Source: Hypsibius dujardini (taxonomy: Eukaryota; Tardigrada; Eutardigrada; Parachela; Hypsibiidae). Taken from it: 64,000 nt of DNA. The notes under the pieces were generated by a model. It did no database searches. It had not been told where the DNA came from and was given only the letters and a program-made list of their open reading frames with translations. This document shows, one piece after another, positions 48,301-59,600 of this stretch; position 1 is the stretch's first letter; every line of letters starts with the position of its first letter. Both the position numbers and the translations under genes were made by a program. Location: positions 1 to 64,000 of the forward strand of contig LRSR01003805.1 of NCBI GenBank assembly GCA_001579985.1, read 5' to 3'.

Positions 48301-51300
48301 CATGTTTGGTGTACAACTTGAATGAAAAACACTAGTTTAACTATAAGTCGGTCCTATTAAATAACTCAACAAAAGCAACATCAGTATGGAATTTACGTAT
48401 AAACAAATATCTGGATACTTCAAAATTTCAAGGTACATTTATGAAAAAGGAAACTGGCTGAAAAATGCTTTCGTCCCAGGTAAACCCACGCGTCTGCTGT
48501 CCCGACTCCCGACTCTCCAACTATCCGGACCGGCCTAAATGTTGCAATGGTTTCCGAGGCAGACCCGACCAAACTGGTCAAGATCAAAGACATGGCGAAG
48601 ATTGCAGCAGCCCCAATTTGGATAGTTTGAGTGTCAAGTGCGCGAACATGCCAGTCTTTGGTCAGTTTGTCTCAATCCAAGTCCTACCGTACACCTTGAC
48701 GGATGCGGGAAGGGACACTGATCAGCCACTTCCAACGGCCTTGTCTCTGTGTGAAGTCAAGGTCATGGCTAAGCCCTGCAACGAAAAGGACGCGGAAGAT
48801 CAGGCTGCCTACTCATCCAATCATCGCTCCAGCAATACAACCAAAGTCACCACAGGAAATGAATCCTCCCTGGATATTGCCGCTAATCTCAAGGTGAGTG
48901 CTGTGGAAACTTTGCATTTTATGGCACGTTAGGAGTCATGAATCCTTGTGACACTACAGTCTGTAGGGTTTGAAAGATGCCCGTTTTGTATTAAAAGTTC
49001 ATTTTGAAGGGCATTCATGACATTGAGTTATTGAATAAATATCTGGATGTCGGTAGTAATATTTTTAGACTCCTTCAATGGGATATCGAACAAAAGAAAT
49101 ATAAGTTTTGTGAGCTGTTGATCATAAGTTGAAGTATAGCTTCCATTACGACCTGCTAGAGGATCCTCCTTGGCAGATAATGCTCTGCGCAGCGGCAACA
49201 AAATCAGCTGCACTGCGCTGCACCAGTCTAGCCGATGCTGCAGGCTGCATTGCGGTACCACAGTCTAATTTAAAAAACCACTGCAAAACAAATGCTGGAG
49301 AGAATAAAAAACCGTTTGAGTTGCTGTTAAATTCTGAAATATTGGAAATTGAAGTTGATTAAAGTTAGGCTAATCTGTAAGAACAATTAGGTTGAAACTT
49401 TCTCCTTAACAAAAACACACAGACAAATAATTAACCAAAGTAAAATATATCTGTTATGCCAGGAAAGAGTTTGCGTAAACGAATCCTACGTATTTTGGTC
49501 TGCAATCTTACCTGCCCGGATACAATCGAGCAATAAAATAATCAAACACCTAATTATTTGATGGGTTTAACCCAGAGTCAGTAAACCCTTTAATTTACAT
49601 TCACCATGCAATTGAAAAAGAAAAAAGATTTAATATCCAGAAGGTAGAGCATTCGTAGATGTAATTAGTTGCAGCTGTTGACAACTGATTGTAAGCTACA
49701 GAGAGCAGTGCCCTGAGCAGCCCCTAAGCTGCGCTGCAATGCAGCGCCATACCGCCTTGCAGTCCTAAAGGAGTGCTGCAGGTACTAATAACTCATCTGG
49801 ATAACATTTTTATGAAATAAATAAAACATCACGCATTGCCGTTGCTTATACCAAAGGTTCGTTTAGGGTCTTAACAAGTCCGAATCAAAACCCCTGAAGG
49901 GCGGCGGGTGGGTGGGGTAGGAAATGCGCAAATAACAATCTTTCAAACTTAACTCGCAATTCGACAGATCCTTAGTTCTAAAGCGTAGAGGATGTTTAAA
50001 GTTATGTACCTCAAACTTCAAAATGATCAAGACCAAACAGCCGGCCGAATTTGGGTTAAGGTTTCAAAACAATGATTTTCTTCTCATCTCTTTCCCTCTA
50101 AGCCTATCTTTAGGGGCCCGTTTGCAGTCTATTAGAGCCCTAAGCGAGCCTATGTCTCACATCGATACTAGTATTGTACAATCGAGAAGCTGTAAAAGCT
50201 TAGCCAAAAAGAATTTTGAACGTCTCTCTCTCGTTTGCTTAAGCGCTGCAAACGAACAATGAAGGAACTTCGCCCATATTGGGTGGTGATTGCCGGCGGA
50301 CAGCTCTACGTTACCGGCTTAACTCTGCAACTTCCTATCGCGGAGATCGGCAAGGAGCCGGAGCTGCAGCTGAGCAGTTTTGACGTTCGAGTCGGCGAGT
50401 ATTCCAACCACACAATGTTCGAGAAGAACGCTCTCTGCCACAGTCACCGCCATCCCGTCCCGTTAACGCAGGAGTTGATGAACATCACCTGCGACAGACC
50501 CATTTACGGTTCCTATGTCGTTATTCAGATCCAAAAAACGGAGGAGACAACTTTGGCGCTATGTAACGTGCAAGTCTGGGGAAGGGTGTGTAAGACGGTG
50601 TTGGATGCCACCATGATGCATCCTCTGATTAGTATGCCAGGTGCTGCCAAGGGCAACGATATCTGGGTCCTGTTGGGGGACGAATTCTCCTGCTATGAAA
50701 CACGTGAGCCAAAACGAAATTTTGTGCTTTAGACGTATCTTCTTTGCTAAAACATTCAAATAGTAACATCCTTAATTTTCCTTAAATAGCACAGCGAAAC
50801 TAACTATAATTGGACGTCAATCAGATTATTTGGTATAAAGTTTAAACACAATTTACGAGATCGATATTTTAGATTTTTTATGTCATTCCGCAGCTTAATT
50901 AACTCAGACAAACGTTTGTTAATTGCTCTTCCATGTGCTGACATTTCTTAATCGTTTTATTATTTCAATTGTTCCCGATCTTTTCGGAAGGACTTAAAGT
51001 TGCCAATCTTCATTTTTTTATTGGCTGGAAATAATGATAAAAATAAAAATTGTGTCTGAGCCAAAGTTATTGATATAAGGCACATAAAAACGCTTATGGA
51101 TTTTGCAATTATTCCTTTAAACATTTATATTGTATTTCAAAAGAGCAAGCTTTGACGTTTGAGGCGTTCAGTAGGGAGGTTAAAATATGTGTTCTAGTCC
51201 GAAAGAAGGTCGCTCTGAAACAGGAACAATAGAAAATGTGCAGATTTGTTTATCGGTCAATCAAAATTCTGGCACTTATCACTGTATTTTTCTGAAAAAC

Positions 51301-53045
51301 ATATTACTACAGCCCGTCATGTTTTTGCCAAACATGCAATCCCTTTTCCTACAGAACAAAACGTGCAGCATAAAATAGTTATTTTGGAAATATCAATCAC
51401 TAGTTCGACTGCGCCGTAGAGAAAGACTTTTTTTAGGTCAAAAAATTAGGATTTTATAGGTTTTCGATGCATGGATTCCTCAACCAATTATTCGGTCTAA
51501 AAAACTGATGCTTTTCTAGTTCCGGCCTTGGAACCTTATGTCGCCCTGGACATGCTTTTCCCGACGGAAATGTATTTTGCCGAGTTCACTCTCTGTAACA
51601 AGACCGTCTCCGGAGAGCTTGACCTTCATGTCGGCGACAATCGAATCATCACTGAAAACCCCAAAATGGGCAATCCCATCACCATAAACAGCGAACAATC
51701 TCGAGACGTTTACAGAATCCAAGTGAAGGGTCAGTGGAAACATCCTGCTGGTCGTTACTTTGCCCTGCGTCTCAAAGCACACAAGGAAAAGACACCTCAG
51801 TCGTTGTGCATTTGCAACATCACCGTCAAACGGGACCGTTACTGCCCCCGTCAATGGTATATTCTATAATCCTAGCACAAAAGATTATTTCTTTGTTTTT
51901 TTATAGTTCGTAATTTTTCATTCAACAACAAAAAGTTAGTGCCTCAGGCTCAGAACAGAATAAATCTCATTTGAGACGAGGTTCTTGAAGGTGCGTCGAC
52001 AAAACAGAAGTAGCATTCCCTTTTTAGATCCAACAAAACCCACCAAAAAGATTATATTAATGGATGTTTTAACTAGCAAACTTTGGTTTTTACGAAAACT
52101 TATTATATTTTAAGAAGTCTGCTAAAGTAACATTAACAGTAGCTGTCCAGAATCTTATTGACTTCCCTCATCCTTTTGGAATGGAATTATGTACATTTGC
52201 CAACTAAAAATACTTTGCAGCGTAATTGCAGAAGGTGTGAATTACTTTTGGATCCGACTCGGGTTTTAGTCCATTTACCTCTTCCACAGCTGCATAGATT
52301 TCTAACCAAATTTAGTCTTCGCACAAAGGTCTAGCTGCGAATGATAATAATACATTGCATTTGCTTCTTGGTGTTTTTCCGCTAAATTAACTAATTATGC
52401 GTATAACTTTATTCATTTTAATAAAAATATTAATGGCACAGAACCTTTTGAAATAAACAGTTTTGCTAATATATCCGTTTAATGCAGATTACGTATGTAA
52501 ATACTACTCCAAAATAAGAAAAGACTGTTTATGTTAGCATTCGGTATCTGTGTAGGTACCACAATCTGGCCCATGCCCAGTCTTTAAAGACAGCCAGCTC
52601 CAGCACCGATCTCACCCGATCACTTAACCGTCGTGCTCTCATCACCGATGGCGAACGACAAATTCTCCCGCACTTATGCTTTTCTACTCAAATTGAGGCC
52701 AAACCGTTCTTGGTGTTACGACTGACTAAAACGGCCAGAATCTTCATGTTGCGCTATACCGGCCGACAGAGTGGTAAGCGAGTGGTGCGGATTGGTTCAC
52801 ATCAAGGCAATCTCGCGGACGCAAGCACTCGCTGGTGGCAAGACAACCCGGAGTGTGGGGTCTTTGAGGACTACTCGGTGGGCGTGAAGGCCTTTCTGTT
52901 GCCTTGTGTGGACCAGGTCAGCGGCGATCCCATGCAGGGCAATGTCATCTCTGTGGAGGTGACGCATGATGAGGGAATTACTAATCCGAGAAAGGTAGCG
53001 CTACATATTTGTGAGCTGGAGGTATGGGGTTATTACCCGGATTAG
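33365..53045 (+). CDS. multidomain secreted receptor/lectin-like protein (SRCR, fibrinogen-like, F5/8C, PAN, CCP, FTP); 5' partial
   Basis: Exons: 33365-33583, 33652-33931, 37262-37676, 37805-38396, 38906-39200, 39493-39911, 41847-42240, 42558-43041, 45199-45370, 45535-45974, 46556-46828, 47074-47392, 47664-47974, 48480-48893, 50244-50703, 51520-51856, 52556-53045. All 16 joins are GT-AG and phase-consistent, giving about 2,100 residues to the stop. Domain order: SRCR, second SRCR start, fibrinogen-like half (DMETDGGGWTLVF), Ala/Pro linker with RHKR, three F5/8 type C, PAN/apple, fourth F5/8C, half SRCR, CCP/sushi, four FTP. No transmembrane segment was seen after the linker; the signal peptide is upstream or unseen. 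Such proteins bind glycans or other ligands outside the cell; the ligand here is unknown. I know no named gene with this order. Confidence 0.93.
34757..35390 (-). pseudogene. nested antisense gene or pseudogene, unrecognised domain
   Basis: Antisense inside the 3.3-kb intron of the multidomain gene. A 160-residue domain reads CQGMSYCPGSQDLISYVLRN, FGGVIAPSPNNNFQMWSKSA and, after one frame change near 34975, KIWVAVPVNFRSNYSKLIVG, GPYYPPGQWC and VVDEDGGLATIYDGNIYRIT. The stop is at 34756-34758. Upstream, 35235-35340 encodes either a Tyr/Asp/Asn-rich stretch in the same frame or, one frame over, a Thr/Pro-rich mucin-like linker (TTTTPTTTTTT). The latter is what one would expect before an extracellular domain, so a second frame change is possible. 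I do not recognise the domain. Either a decayed gene or a live one with assembly errors. Confidence 0.5.
35400..37240. other. intron of the multidomain gene, no further gene
   Basis: No frame of note. A TCCGTCTGT-rich simple stretch lies at 37045-37150. Confidence 0.55.
37377..38396 (+). other. domain block: fibrinogen-like half and Ala/Pro linker with RHKR site
   Basis: SCWEHWF..SGYYLV..VYCDMETDGGGWTLVF is the N-terminal part of a fibrinogen-related domain. The calcium site and C-terminal part of a normal one are not recognisable, so the rest is divergent or has been replaced. It is followed by a low-complexity Ala/Pro/Ser linker (about 38155-38320) and the dibasic motif RHKR (38321-38332), a good match to the furin consensus RxKR. 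Confidence 0.75.
40290..41100. repeat. AT-rich block with repeated TTTAAATA words
   Basis: In the intron 39912-41846, many copies of ATTTAAATAA and its complement flank a less AT-rich core (40510-40900). Outer words GGGTTGTTTA (about 40293) and TAAACAACAC (about 41078) are inverted copies, so this may be a worn MITE of about 0.8 kb. A second AT-rich stretch with TAACTTTTAGATTA words follows at 41470-41690. Confidence 0.55.
43060..45190. other. intron of the multidomain gene, no gene recognised
   Basis: A CCAGTGGTGGATTCACC stretch at 43861 and a CCCCTTTCGGGGTGGGG hairpin-like patch at 43910 suggest an old short repeat. No coding content was recognised. Confidence 0.5.
45535..47392 (+). other. 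domain block: PAN/apple, fourth F5/8C, half SRCR, CCP
   Basis: The PAN/apple unit has CAEQCLSERGFVCRGYYYNG and CILSASNQQ (45535-45800). The fourth F5/8C runs from CTKDLGV through NPWLQIDMGK to VDLIGCDM (about 45810-47095). Next, MECTGKEELMEDC..CNLDTAVRPNC matches only the C-terminal half of an SRCR domain. Then HCGDPGLKACATRTGLSFF..IEFTCMDG..FWTSTGPNC is a CCP/sushi module with its four Cys. Confidence 0.82.
46035..46110 (+). repeat. TCTG-type microsatellite
   Basis: TCTGTCTGTCTGATTGTTTGTC-like units (written in part) in the intron after the PAN exon. Confidence 0.75.
47664..53045 (+). other. domain block: four fucolectin-type (FTP) domains
   Basis: FTP1 (from 47685) has ENVAFQKLTNQSST, AVDGSESKS and NPWWYVDLGHIYEI and closes with LCEVKVMAKPC. 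FTP2 (about 48784-50592) has PYWVVIAGGQLYVTG and closes with LCNVQVWGRVC. FTP3 closes with LCICNITVKRDRYC (51845). FTP4 starts WYHNLAHAQSLKTASSSTD and closes with ICELEVWGYY before the stop. The SxHT histidine and RxDC arginine-aspartate of fucose-binding members are not visible: FTP1 reads SCSVTQ and GFGYRNAEF at those places. Fucose binding is therefore doubtful. Confidence 0.82.
48895..50240. other. intron of the multidomain gene, no gene recognised
   Basis: Two GC-richer patches (49180-49265, 49700-49790) share GCTGCAnTGC words with 29650-29760, suggesting a short dispersed repeat. No conserved frame. Confidence 0.4.
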
Positions 53046-53316
53046 CGCTATCTTGTCATCTGCTGAATACATGGTATATTATACTCATCCCAAAAGCGCA
53101 CAGCCATCACCGATCAAGGCACGCTCAAAGCGGAATGACGTGGAAAAAGCGAAAATATTGGTCTTTTCTAAGACAATCCCCTTGCCCGGTCTTGGCTTTT
53201 TGTTTATGCCACTTTTCTGGACTTTTCGTTCATCAAAGCCGTCATTGGCCATTACATGGGCGCATACATCTCTTTGGGGGGACTGAGATTACAATTTCAG
53301 TGCTAGCGGAACAATT

Positions 53317-53322
53317 AATAAA
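53317..53322 (+). terminator. polyadenylation signal AATAAA for the multidomain gene
   Basis: Canonical hexamer about 270 bp after the stop codon at 53045. Confidence 0.6.
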
Positions 53323-54058
53323 CACTGCGAGTCCCACTTGAAATTCTATCAATGTCTTTTGTGCCCATATTAAGAAGGGAAAAAACAGAAAATGGCATGT
53401 ACGGTAGCAGTCCGAGAAAACAGGACAACACATGACCCATTGCTGAATGTAAGAAAAAAGAGTGATTGCGCTAAAAGCTCGCAACGTTAAAAATTCTCAA
53501 GAATCTCATGCAAAGAGGTGTTAAAGGTTCAAAGGGCCTTAAGCACTAGGAATGAAAATATTGGACATGTGTTTATCATGGATCTTATCTAGTAGCATAC
53601 TACTGTAGTGAAAATACTAGTAATGATAATAGCGAGAGTGCGGTCGCCAACGTTTGCCATCAAGCAACAAAAAGTAACAAACAAGTATTGATAAACGAGT
53701 TTGAACAAGTTATCAGCCGGCGCTGTCAGCAAAATCAATCAGTGAATTTCGGAAATTTGCTGATCGCATTTGGCTGAGCGGGAAGGCAGCCGCGCATCCA
53801 GAAAATGCATCAAGCACATCATAACTCTCTTCCCGGCGCATGCGGCCCACGTTCACTCGCCCACTGACACCTTTTTCGATACCCTTTTTGACAAACTTTT
53901 TGACACAATTTATCCACGACCTCGCTGTCGCTATTAACGACATTGCGATCGTCGGTCAGACAAACAGACAGACAGACATTCACCCTTGCTCAAAAGGGCT
54001 TTCAGCGTATAAGTATAAGTATATAAAATATAGGAATATAAGTATAACTATGAGTATA

Positions 54059-54774
54059 CAGTCGAAACAGAAATAGTTATCGTGCACGTTCTTTTTGCCC
54101 TCTTTATCTCTTCTTTCAATCAAGATTGAAATGCACACATCTCGACTTCAGCTGAGTGGTCAAACGTGCAAATGGCACGCCCCTTTTGGAAACCATATAC
54201 TAGCAGATTTCTCATTTTTCCCTCATGGATTGATTAATTCTCAGCAGAAAGTGAATTAATCTCACCGTACGACTCATTTAGGGCCATTTTCAGGTTGATT
54301 CCTGAAGTCCGACATTGTAAAATCGCTCCCTAGTACAATTAACTAAAATCTTTAACACAGGATTAGATCAAAAAAATAAATACAAATCATGTCTAAAATC
54401 ACAACTGCAAAACCGGGAAAAGTACTTCAGCAGCACATGACGAGCCCAATATTGGGATTTCCCAAAAGCAAGTCCGATATACTGATGATCTTCCTATCAA
54501 ATCTGCGATGACGGTGCACTTTCGCCACACCAGGTTGAGCAAGGACTCATTTGGCCATAATTGCGCGATGAAAAAAAGTTAATCCGATTGAGCACTAAAT
54601 GCTTTGTTTGGTCATTGTCCTGTACTGTGAACGCCCTCATGGTGGGCCGCATGGCTTACCCAAGACCCCAAAAATTAGCCATGTAAATGACTTTCGCCTC
54701 AATGGCGCACCATCAGTTTCTCTTGGTGCGTGAGCTCAAAACACGCCTATCGATAACTATTTCTGTTTCGACTG
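54059..54774. mobile_element. Tc1/mariner-type MITE, 716 bp
   Basis: Perfect 24-bp terminal inverted repeats (CAGTCGAAACAGAAATAGTT, then ATCG) at 54059-54082 and 54751-54774, each flanked by the dinucleotide TA (54057-54058 and 54775-54776). The CAGT start and TA duplication are the mark of Tc1/mariner-class insertions. The inside has no transposase, so it moved with help from another element. The identical ends suggest a fairly recent insertion. Confidence 0.9.
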
Positions 54775-54779
54775 TATAA

Positions 54780-56640
54780 GTATAAGTAAATAAAAGTACC
54801 ACCAGGCATACATAAGAGTAGATATGCAGGTATAAAGTAGATGTAAGTATATATTAGAAGTAGAAGTAGAAGTATATACATGTGGCAATAAACTTACGCT
54901 ACTAAGTTAGGCGATTTAACTCGGTCTGTATGTGTTAACGAGTTAAATGATCGAATCCAATCAGCGTATGGCTATTGCCATCTGTGTAACCGACGGGTAC
55001 AGTCAACGACAAGATTGAGTACAATGGAGAGTAACATGACACAATGGCTCAGCGGTTGGGGTTCTATCTCATGCGGAAATGTCAAGATTTCAATTGGGGG
55101 ACGAGTAGCGTTTTATCTTTCTTTCCGCACCTAGAGCCCGTTTGTCATGCTAAGTAATGAAGTGCCTAGGAAGGGATTGTTTGAGCAAGCTAACCATTGA
55201 TGAGAGCAACCAAGTAGGGCGCAGAACAGTATTCGTCTTACTTTTCTCTATCCCCAGTCAACTTAACATGGGGATTATTTTTGTAGAAAGCTCAAGAGCA
55301 ATACAGTGTACCGCCAATATCACATGTTTTGGTCACTTTCTGACTACCAGAAAGAATTTCAAATAGTGTTAAATTAGAATCTATAGAATGATAACAGGGG
55401 AAGATTGCCGGTAGCGAGTATCTCTACGCTACGGCTAGTGTACAAAAAAGGTAAACAACCTTCACTTGAAAAAATCTTCGATGGAAAATAAAGAAGGAAT
55501 GCTCCAAGACCGACGCGCAATAGAAGCAATCCTTACCAAGAGTGTGATTGTACGACCACCATGTATATCGCTTTGCTTGTATGTAGCCGTCTGCGGGGTG
55601 CGCCATATACTATTGCTTTTATGGTGTAAAATACTGAAAATCGTGTTTCTGCTAGCCTTTTCATTTCCTCGTCTTGTCGTCTCTACAGCTTTGATCTATA
55701 CAAATATAAACACCATTAATAAATACATTTTTTGATTTCGATTCCATAATTCGATGTGGCTAGTGGCGACCCGTGATGCTTAACTTTCACTCTTTCCAGG
55801 TTGGGAAGAAAGTACTCCAACTCCAAACTCATGAATGACAACGAATCATGGAACTGTGATGTTTCTTGGAACTATATTCAAAAAATGTCCTGCCTGATCA
55901 ATATCCTTCCAGACTTTTATTAACTCGAATAAATCTAGGCAGAAATTGGGCGGCCTGTGCCGTATTGTACAACGGTGGCCCAAATCTGCTGCGATGAGCC
56001 GAATTAAACTGAACATTTTACTCGCAAAGCCAACGGTTGAAGTTCAGTTCAATTCGGCTCGTCGCGGAAAATTCCGACCAAAGCTGTGTTTTACAACTCG
56101 CACCTTTTACATATAACTGAAACGGAGTCGCACCCTTTGGATTAATCTTGGTGACATAATTAAACACGCACGACTATTGACGGTCATCCACCGAGCCTTC
56201 GTGTAGTTATCTTTACTCCCTAGCCTCTCTCCGTCTGAAAATGAGTATCTCTGTGCTATTTACACCACGGCTACTTTAGCTTCTTCACTTTCCTCACTAT
56301 ATCCGTAATTCGTTTTTAAAATACCTTTTTATGATCATTATTCACATAAAATTAAAAATAATATACCGACCACATGTTTCTATTAGTTTGCATTGAATTG
56401 ATACGCGAAGGAAGTGGCCTGCGCTCAGTCTTTTCGATTTACTTGCAGGTTATTAATTAATTAATATATCCTCCAGTTCCCTTAGTGACATGGCTATATT
56501 CCAAGCAGAGCACGAGTATGTATCCATGCATGTTCTTGACGTAGTTCCCTAAAACGCCCCCTATCCTCCCTCTCTCTTAATATGAATCTGACGAGCTGTC
56601 TTTCAATCCTTTATTATTTGTGTTCGTGCCATTGCTGCGG
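54780..56640. other. intergenic, no gene recognised
   Basis: Contains AGTATA-type simple repeats up to about 54890 and the hairpin at 55992-56064. The upstream region of the next gene should lie at its right edge, but no promoter element is clear. Confidence 0.55.
55992..56064. repeat. hairpin: 23-bp inverted repeat with 27-nt loop
   Basis: 55992-56014 and 56042-56064 pair at 21 of 23 positions (core GAGCCGAATT.AACTGAAC). Confidence 0.85.
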
Positions 56641-56643
56641 GTA

Positions 56644-59600
56644 ATGACCGGTGCTCAAATGCCGATGCAGCGTGCCTGTCCTCCTCCTCCTTCTCTTGAT
56701 CCCTACCATCCCACCACCATCACCACCCTCCTACCGGCCACCGAAGGTAGCAGTTGCGTACCCAGCGTGTTCCTTGCAAACAACAACAGTAACCACAATA
56801 ACCAGCAGCACTTCACTGCCTCTCAACTGAGAGAGGACCAACAACTTCGGAAAGGTAACAAATCTTCCATTTTGATAAATTCGGAAAACAATATTGCGAA
56901 TAAATAATGTGTCCTGTGTTGTCATGTCAGCGACTGAGGTACCTTTTCCCGCGACCCTTCGGTTCCTTCTTCGCGTAGAGTCTGTTCGATTTCTGCGAGC
57001 CTCACTGAACGGCTATGCGGAGGGTGATGTTCCCGTTAATGGCTACCGCATTCATTATGTCCTGGCCGAGGATCTAAAGGCGGGGTTACTTGCTTAACTC
57101 TTGACAGATCTGTGGACATCTTTCATTATAGTTTTTTGTGCTTTTTTTGCACAGGCTAGATCTCCTGAAGGAACCTTGACGTTATACGGTAGGAATTGCA
57201 AGGAGCTGCCGTTAGCTTAACAGTTGCGAGTTGTTCCTTTAAAATAGTACGAGGTAAAGGCTATTAACCAGGCCGTTTTAGAAACCGTAACTTAACCAGG
57301 CCGGTTTTTTTCAACGTTCATTTCCCGGCGCTGCAGTGCTGCCATGCCATTGCAGATAGCTTGGAAACATTCAGAAAAATTCTCTGGCCCATTTTAGTTC
57401 GTTCCTAAGCCTCACGGTTCGAATTGGAATCCAAAAAAAGAAAGGGAAGAATGTGAATGGAGAAGTGTGCAAGCAGTCCGGTAGAGGCGCTACTTCGGTT
57501 CCTTATGCGCCGTCGTTTCCTTAAAAAGGACTTGCACCACCTGCTGCACCACCTGCTGGCCTGCCGGCCTGGTTAAGTTACTACTCTAAACAGCCTGATT
57601 AAACGCCTTTACCTCGTACCCATTGTTCGCATAAAACAAAACTTATTATTCGCATTAATTTTTTCTCTAATTCGTTGACATTACGCTTTCTAATTGCAAG
57701 AAAATCGCGACTATTATTTGACACTGACATAAGAAATACATTCGATTTTCCTTTAAATAGGTCTTCAAATAAGTATTTATCATTTGCTTTCTGTTCTATT
57801 AAAATGATAGTTGATGCTCTCTGTAGAAACGTCACTTCCAGCGCTTGTGTTTTTCGTGTTCGTCTTTCGCTACAAATACTTTTAATGTTCTTATTCTTAT
57901 TAATCAAAGGTGACAGACATTGTTCGCTTTTTGTCACTCAAAGTGAAAGGATTATTCCTGTGATGTTCCTCTGAAAGTTGTTGCCGTGTTCCTTTGCATG
58001 GGTGTTTATTCTTGGAAGAATGTAGCTACTGTTTATTGTGTCTATTTGCAATAGGACATCTGAAGAGTTGCCTCATTCTACTGGAAGCGTGGATCCATGA
58101 TTACTTCAAGTGCGACCAGTTTTGGAATGAGGTCTACGGCGGCATGGAGCATGTCTGCGTGAAACTGCGACATCTTGTGCATGAGAGCACCGTCGGCATA
58201 CTCATTGGTAAGCCGACTCAAACCAATTTCGTTGGGCTCTCCCAGTCGTCCATGGGTGAAAAAGAAATGTTCTGCTATAGGAACTCGTGGACAGCATGTT
58301 GACAGCCTGTCGGAGCACCACGATTGCGACGTTCAGGTTCTAGGATTGACTTTGCCGGGTAAGAAGAAAAGGAGCAGTTGTAACGACCCCATTATAAGAC
58401 AATTGTGCAGACTTTTTCTGTTCCTTAGAGTCAACAGAAAGGGTGGCATGTATTGTGGGAAGAGTGGCCGATGCTGTTCGATTGGTGCGGGACATTTTTC
58501 TGTAAGGTTTACGTGACGTTTATGTCTGCCCTTGAGAATCTCCAAGTTCCTTCTATTCAACTAAATGAACGTATTGCTATTGAAAATTCATTTACTGGCT
58601 CTAACCTCAAATTTTACGCGTTAATCTATTTTATATTGATCTTTTACTGAGAGGCATTCCACTAGCGTTCCAAATACAGCAAACGCTGAGAAGACATGAT
58701 AAACTTTTCTCGCGGCAGTTTCATGTTTCCGTTTCATCCGGTGTATTTATCCATGCAGAAGTCTCCTGGTGAAGCCGTTCGAGCAGTACGAAGAGATGCA
58801 ATTTTATCATCCCGCAAACTACGTTTTTGAAGCGTCCAAACATGGCGGTGGCATCTACGAATGCGCGAAGAGTGAACGCCAGCGTCTCATTGCCAGCCGG
58901 GGTCCGCAACGTCGACCCAATCTGCCTGCTTGTCGTCTGCAGAAAGGAAGCAGAAACCTCCCAGCTCGTTGCAACCGTCAGCCTTCAACTCTGCCCAGTT
59001 GTTGGCCGCTTAGCTCTCTCGACGTGGGTGGCGGTGTTCGGACAAACGAACAAAATTTCCCAACAGCGATTCCCTGGACTGGAATGCCTCTTCCCATTCC
59101 TGTTAACCCCACGATGATGATGATGCATCCGATTAGGCACTTTTCATATCCGTTAACCAGCAGTCCTTTCGCACAACAACATCCGGCATGTTTTCGCCTG
59201 CCGTTCCTCAAACCCGCCCTTCTTCCGATGCCCAACTATAATCTAAACAAACATAATCCTCCTGTTGCTTCCTTCATGGACATTCTGTTGAACGTACAAC
59301 CGCCTCCTCCTCCCAGGGAGCGGACACCGCCACCACTGTTGTTGGCGAAAGAAACAATTTTCCACATCAAAAGTGGTCACGAACAACTCCGGCGGACGGT
59401 TGGTCCGTTGAGCGAGCCAGTATGGAACCGCAACCGTCAGATGCTGGACTACCTGCGGATTGGAAGCCACCCCGGAACGACCGTCTCCTGCTCGCTCCTT
59501 CAGCCTGCTACGCCCCGAGGACTGCTTTTTTCCTCCCAACTGGCGCAGTGCGTGGGCGATCTCAAGGAATGGTTCCTCAATCCTTCGCAGATGACAGATC

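Noticed and set aside
53011-53341. Frames past the end of the multidomain gene
   Set aside because: They overlap the last exon out of frame or lie in its 3' UTR.
55036-55090. TGGCTCAGCGGTTGGGG, tRNA-like
   Set aside because: No matching acceptor stem or T-loop; at most a SINE remnant.
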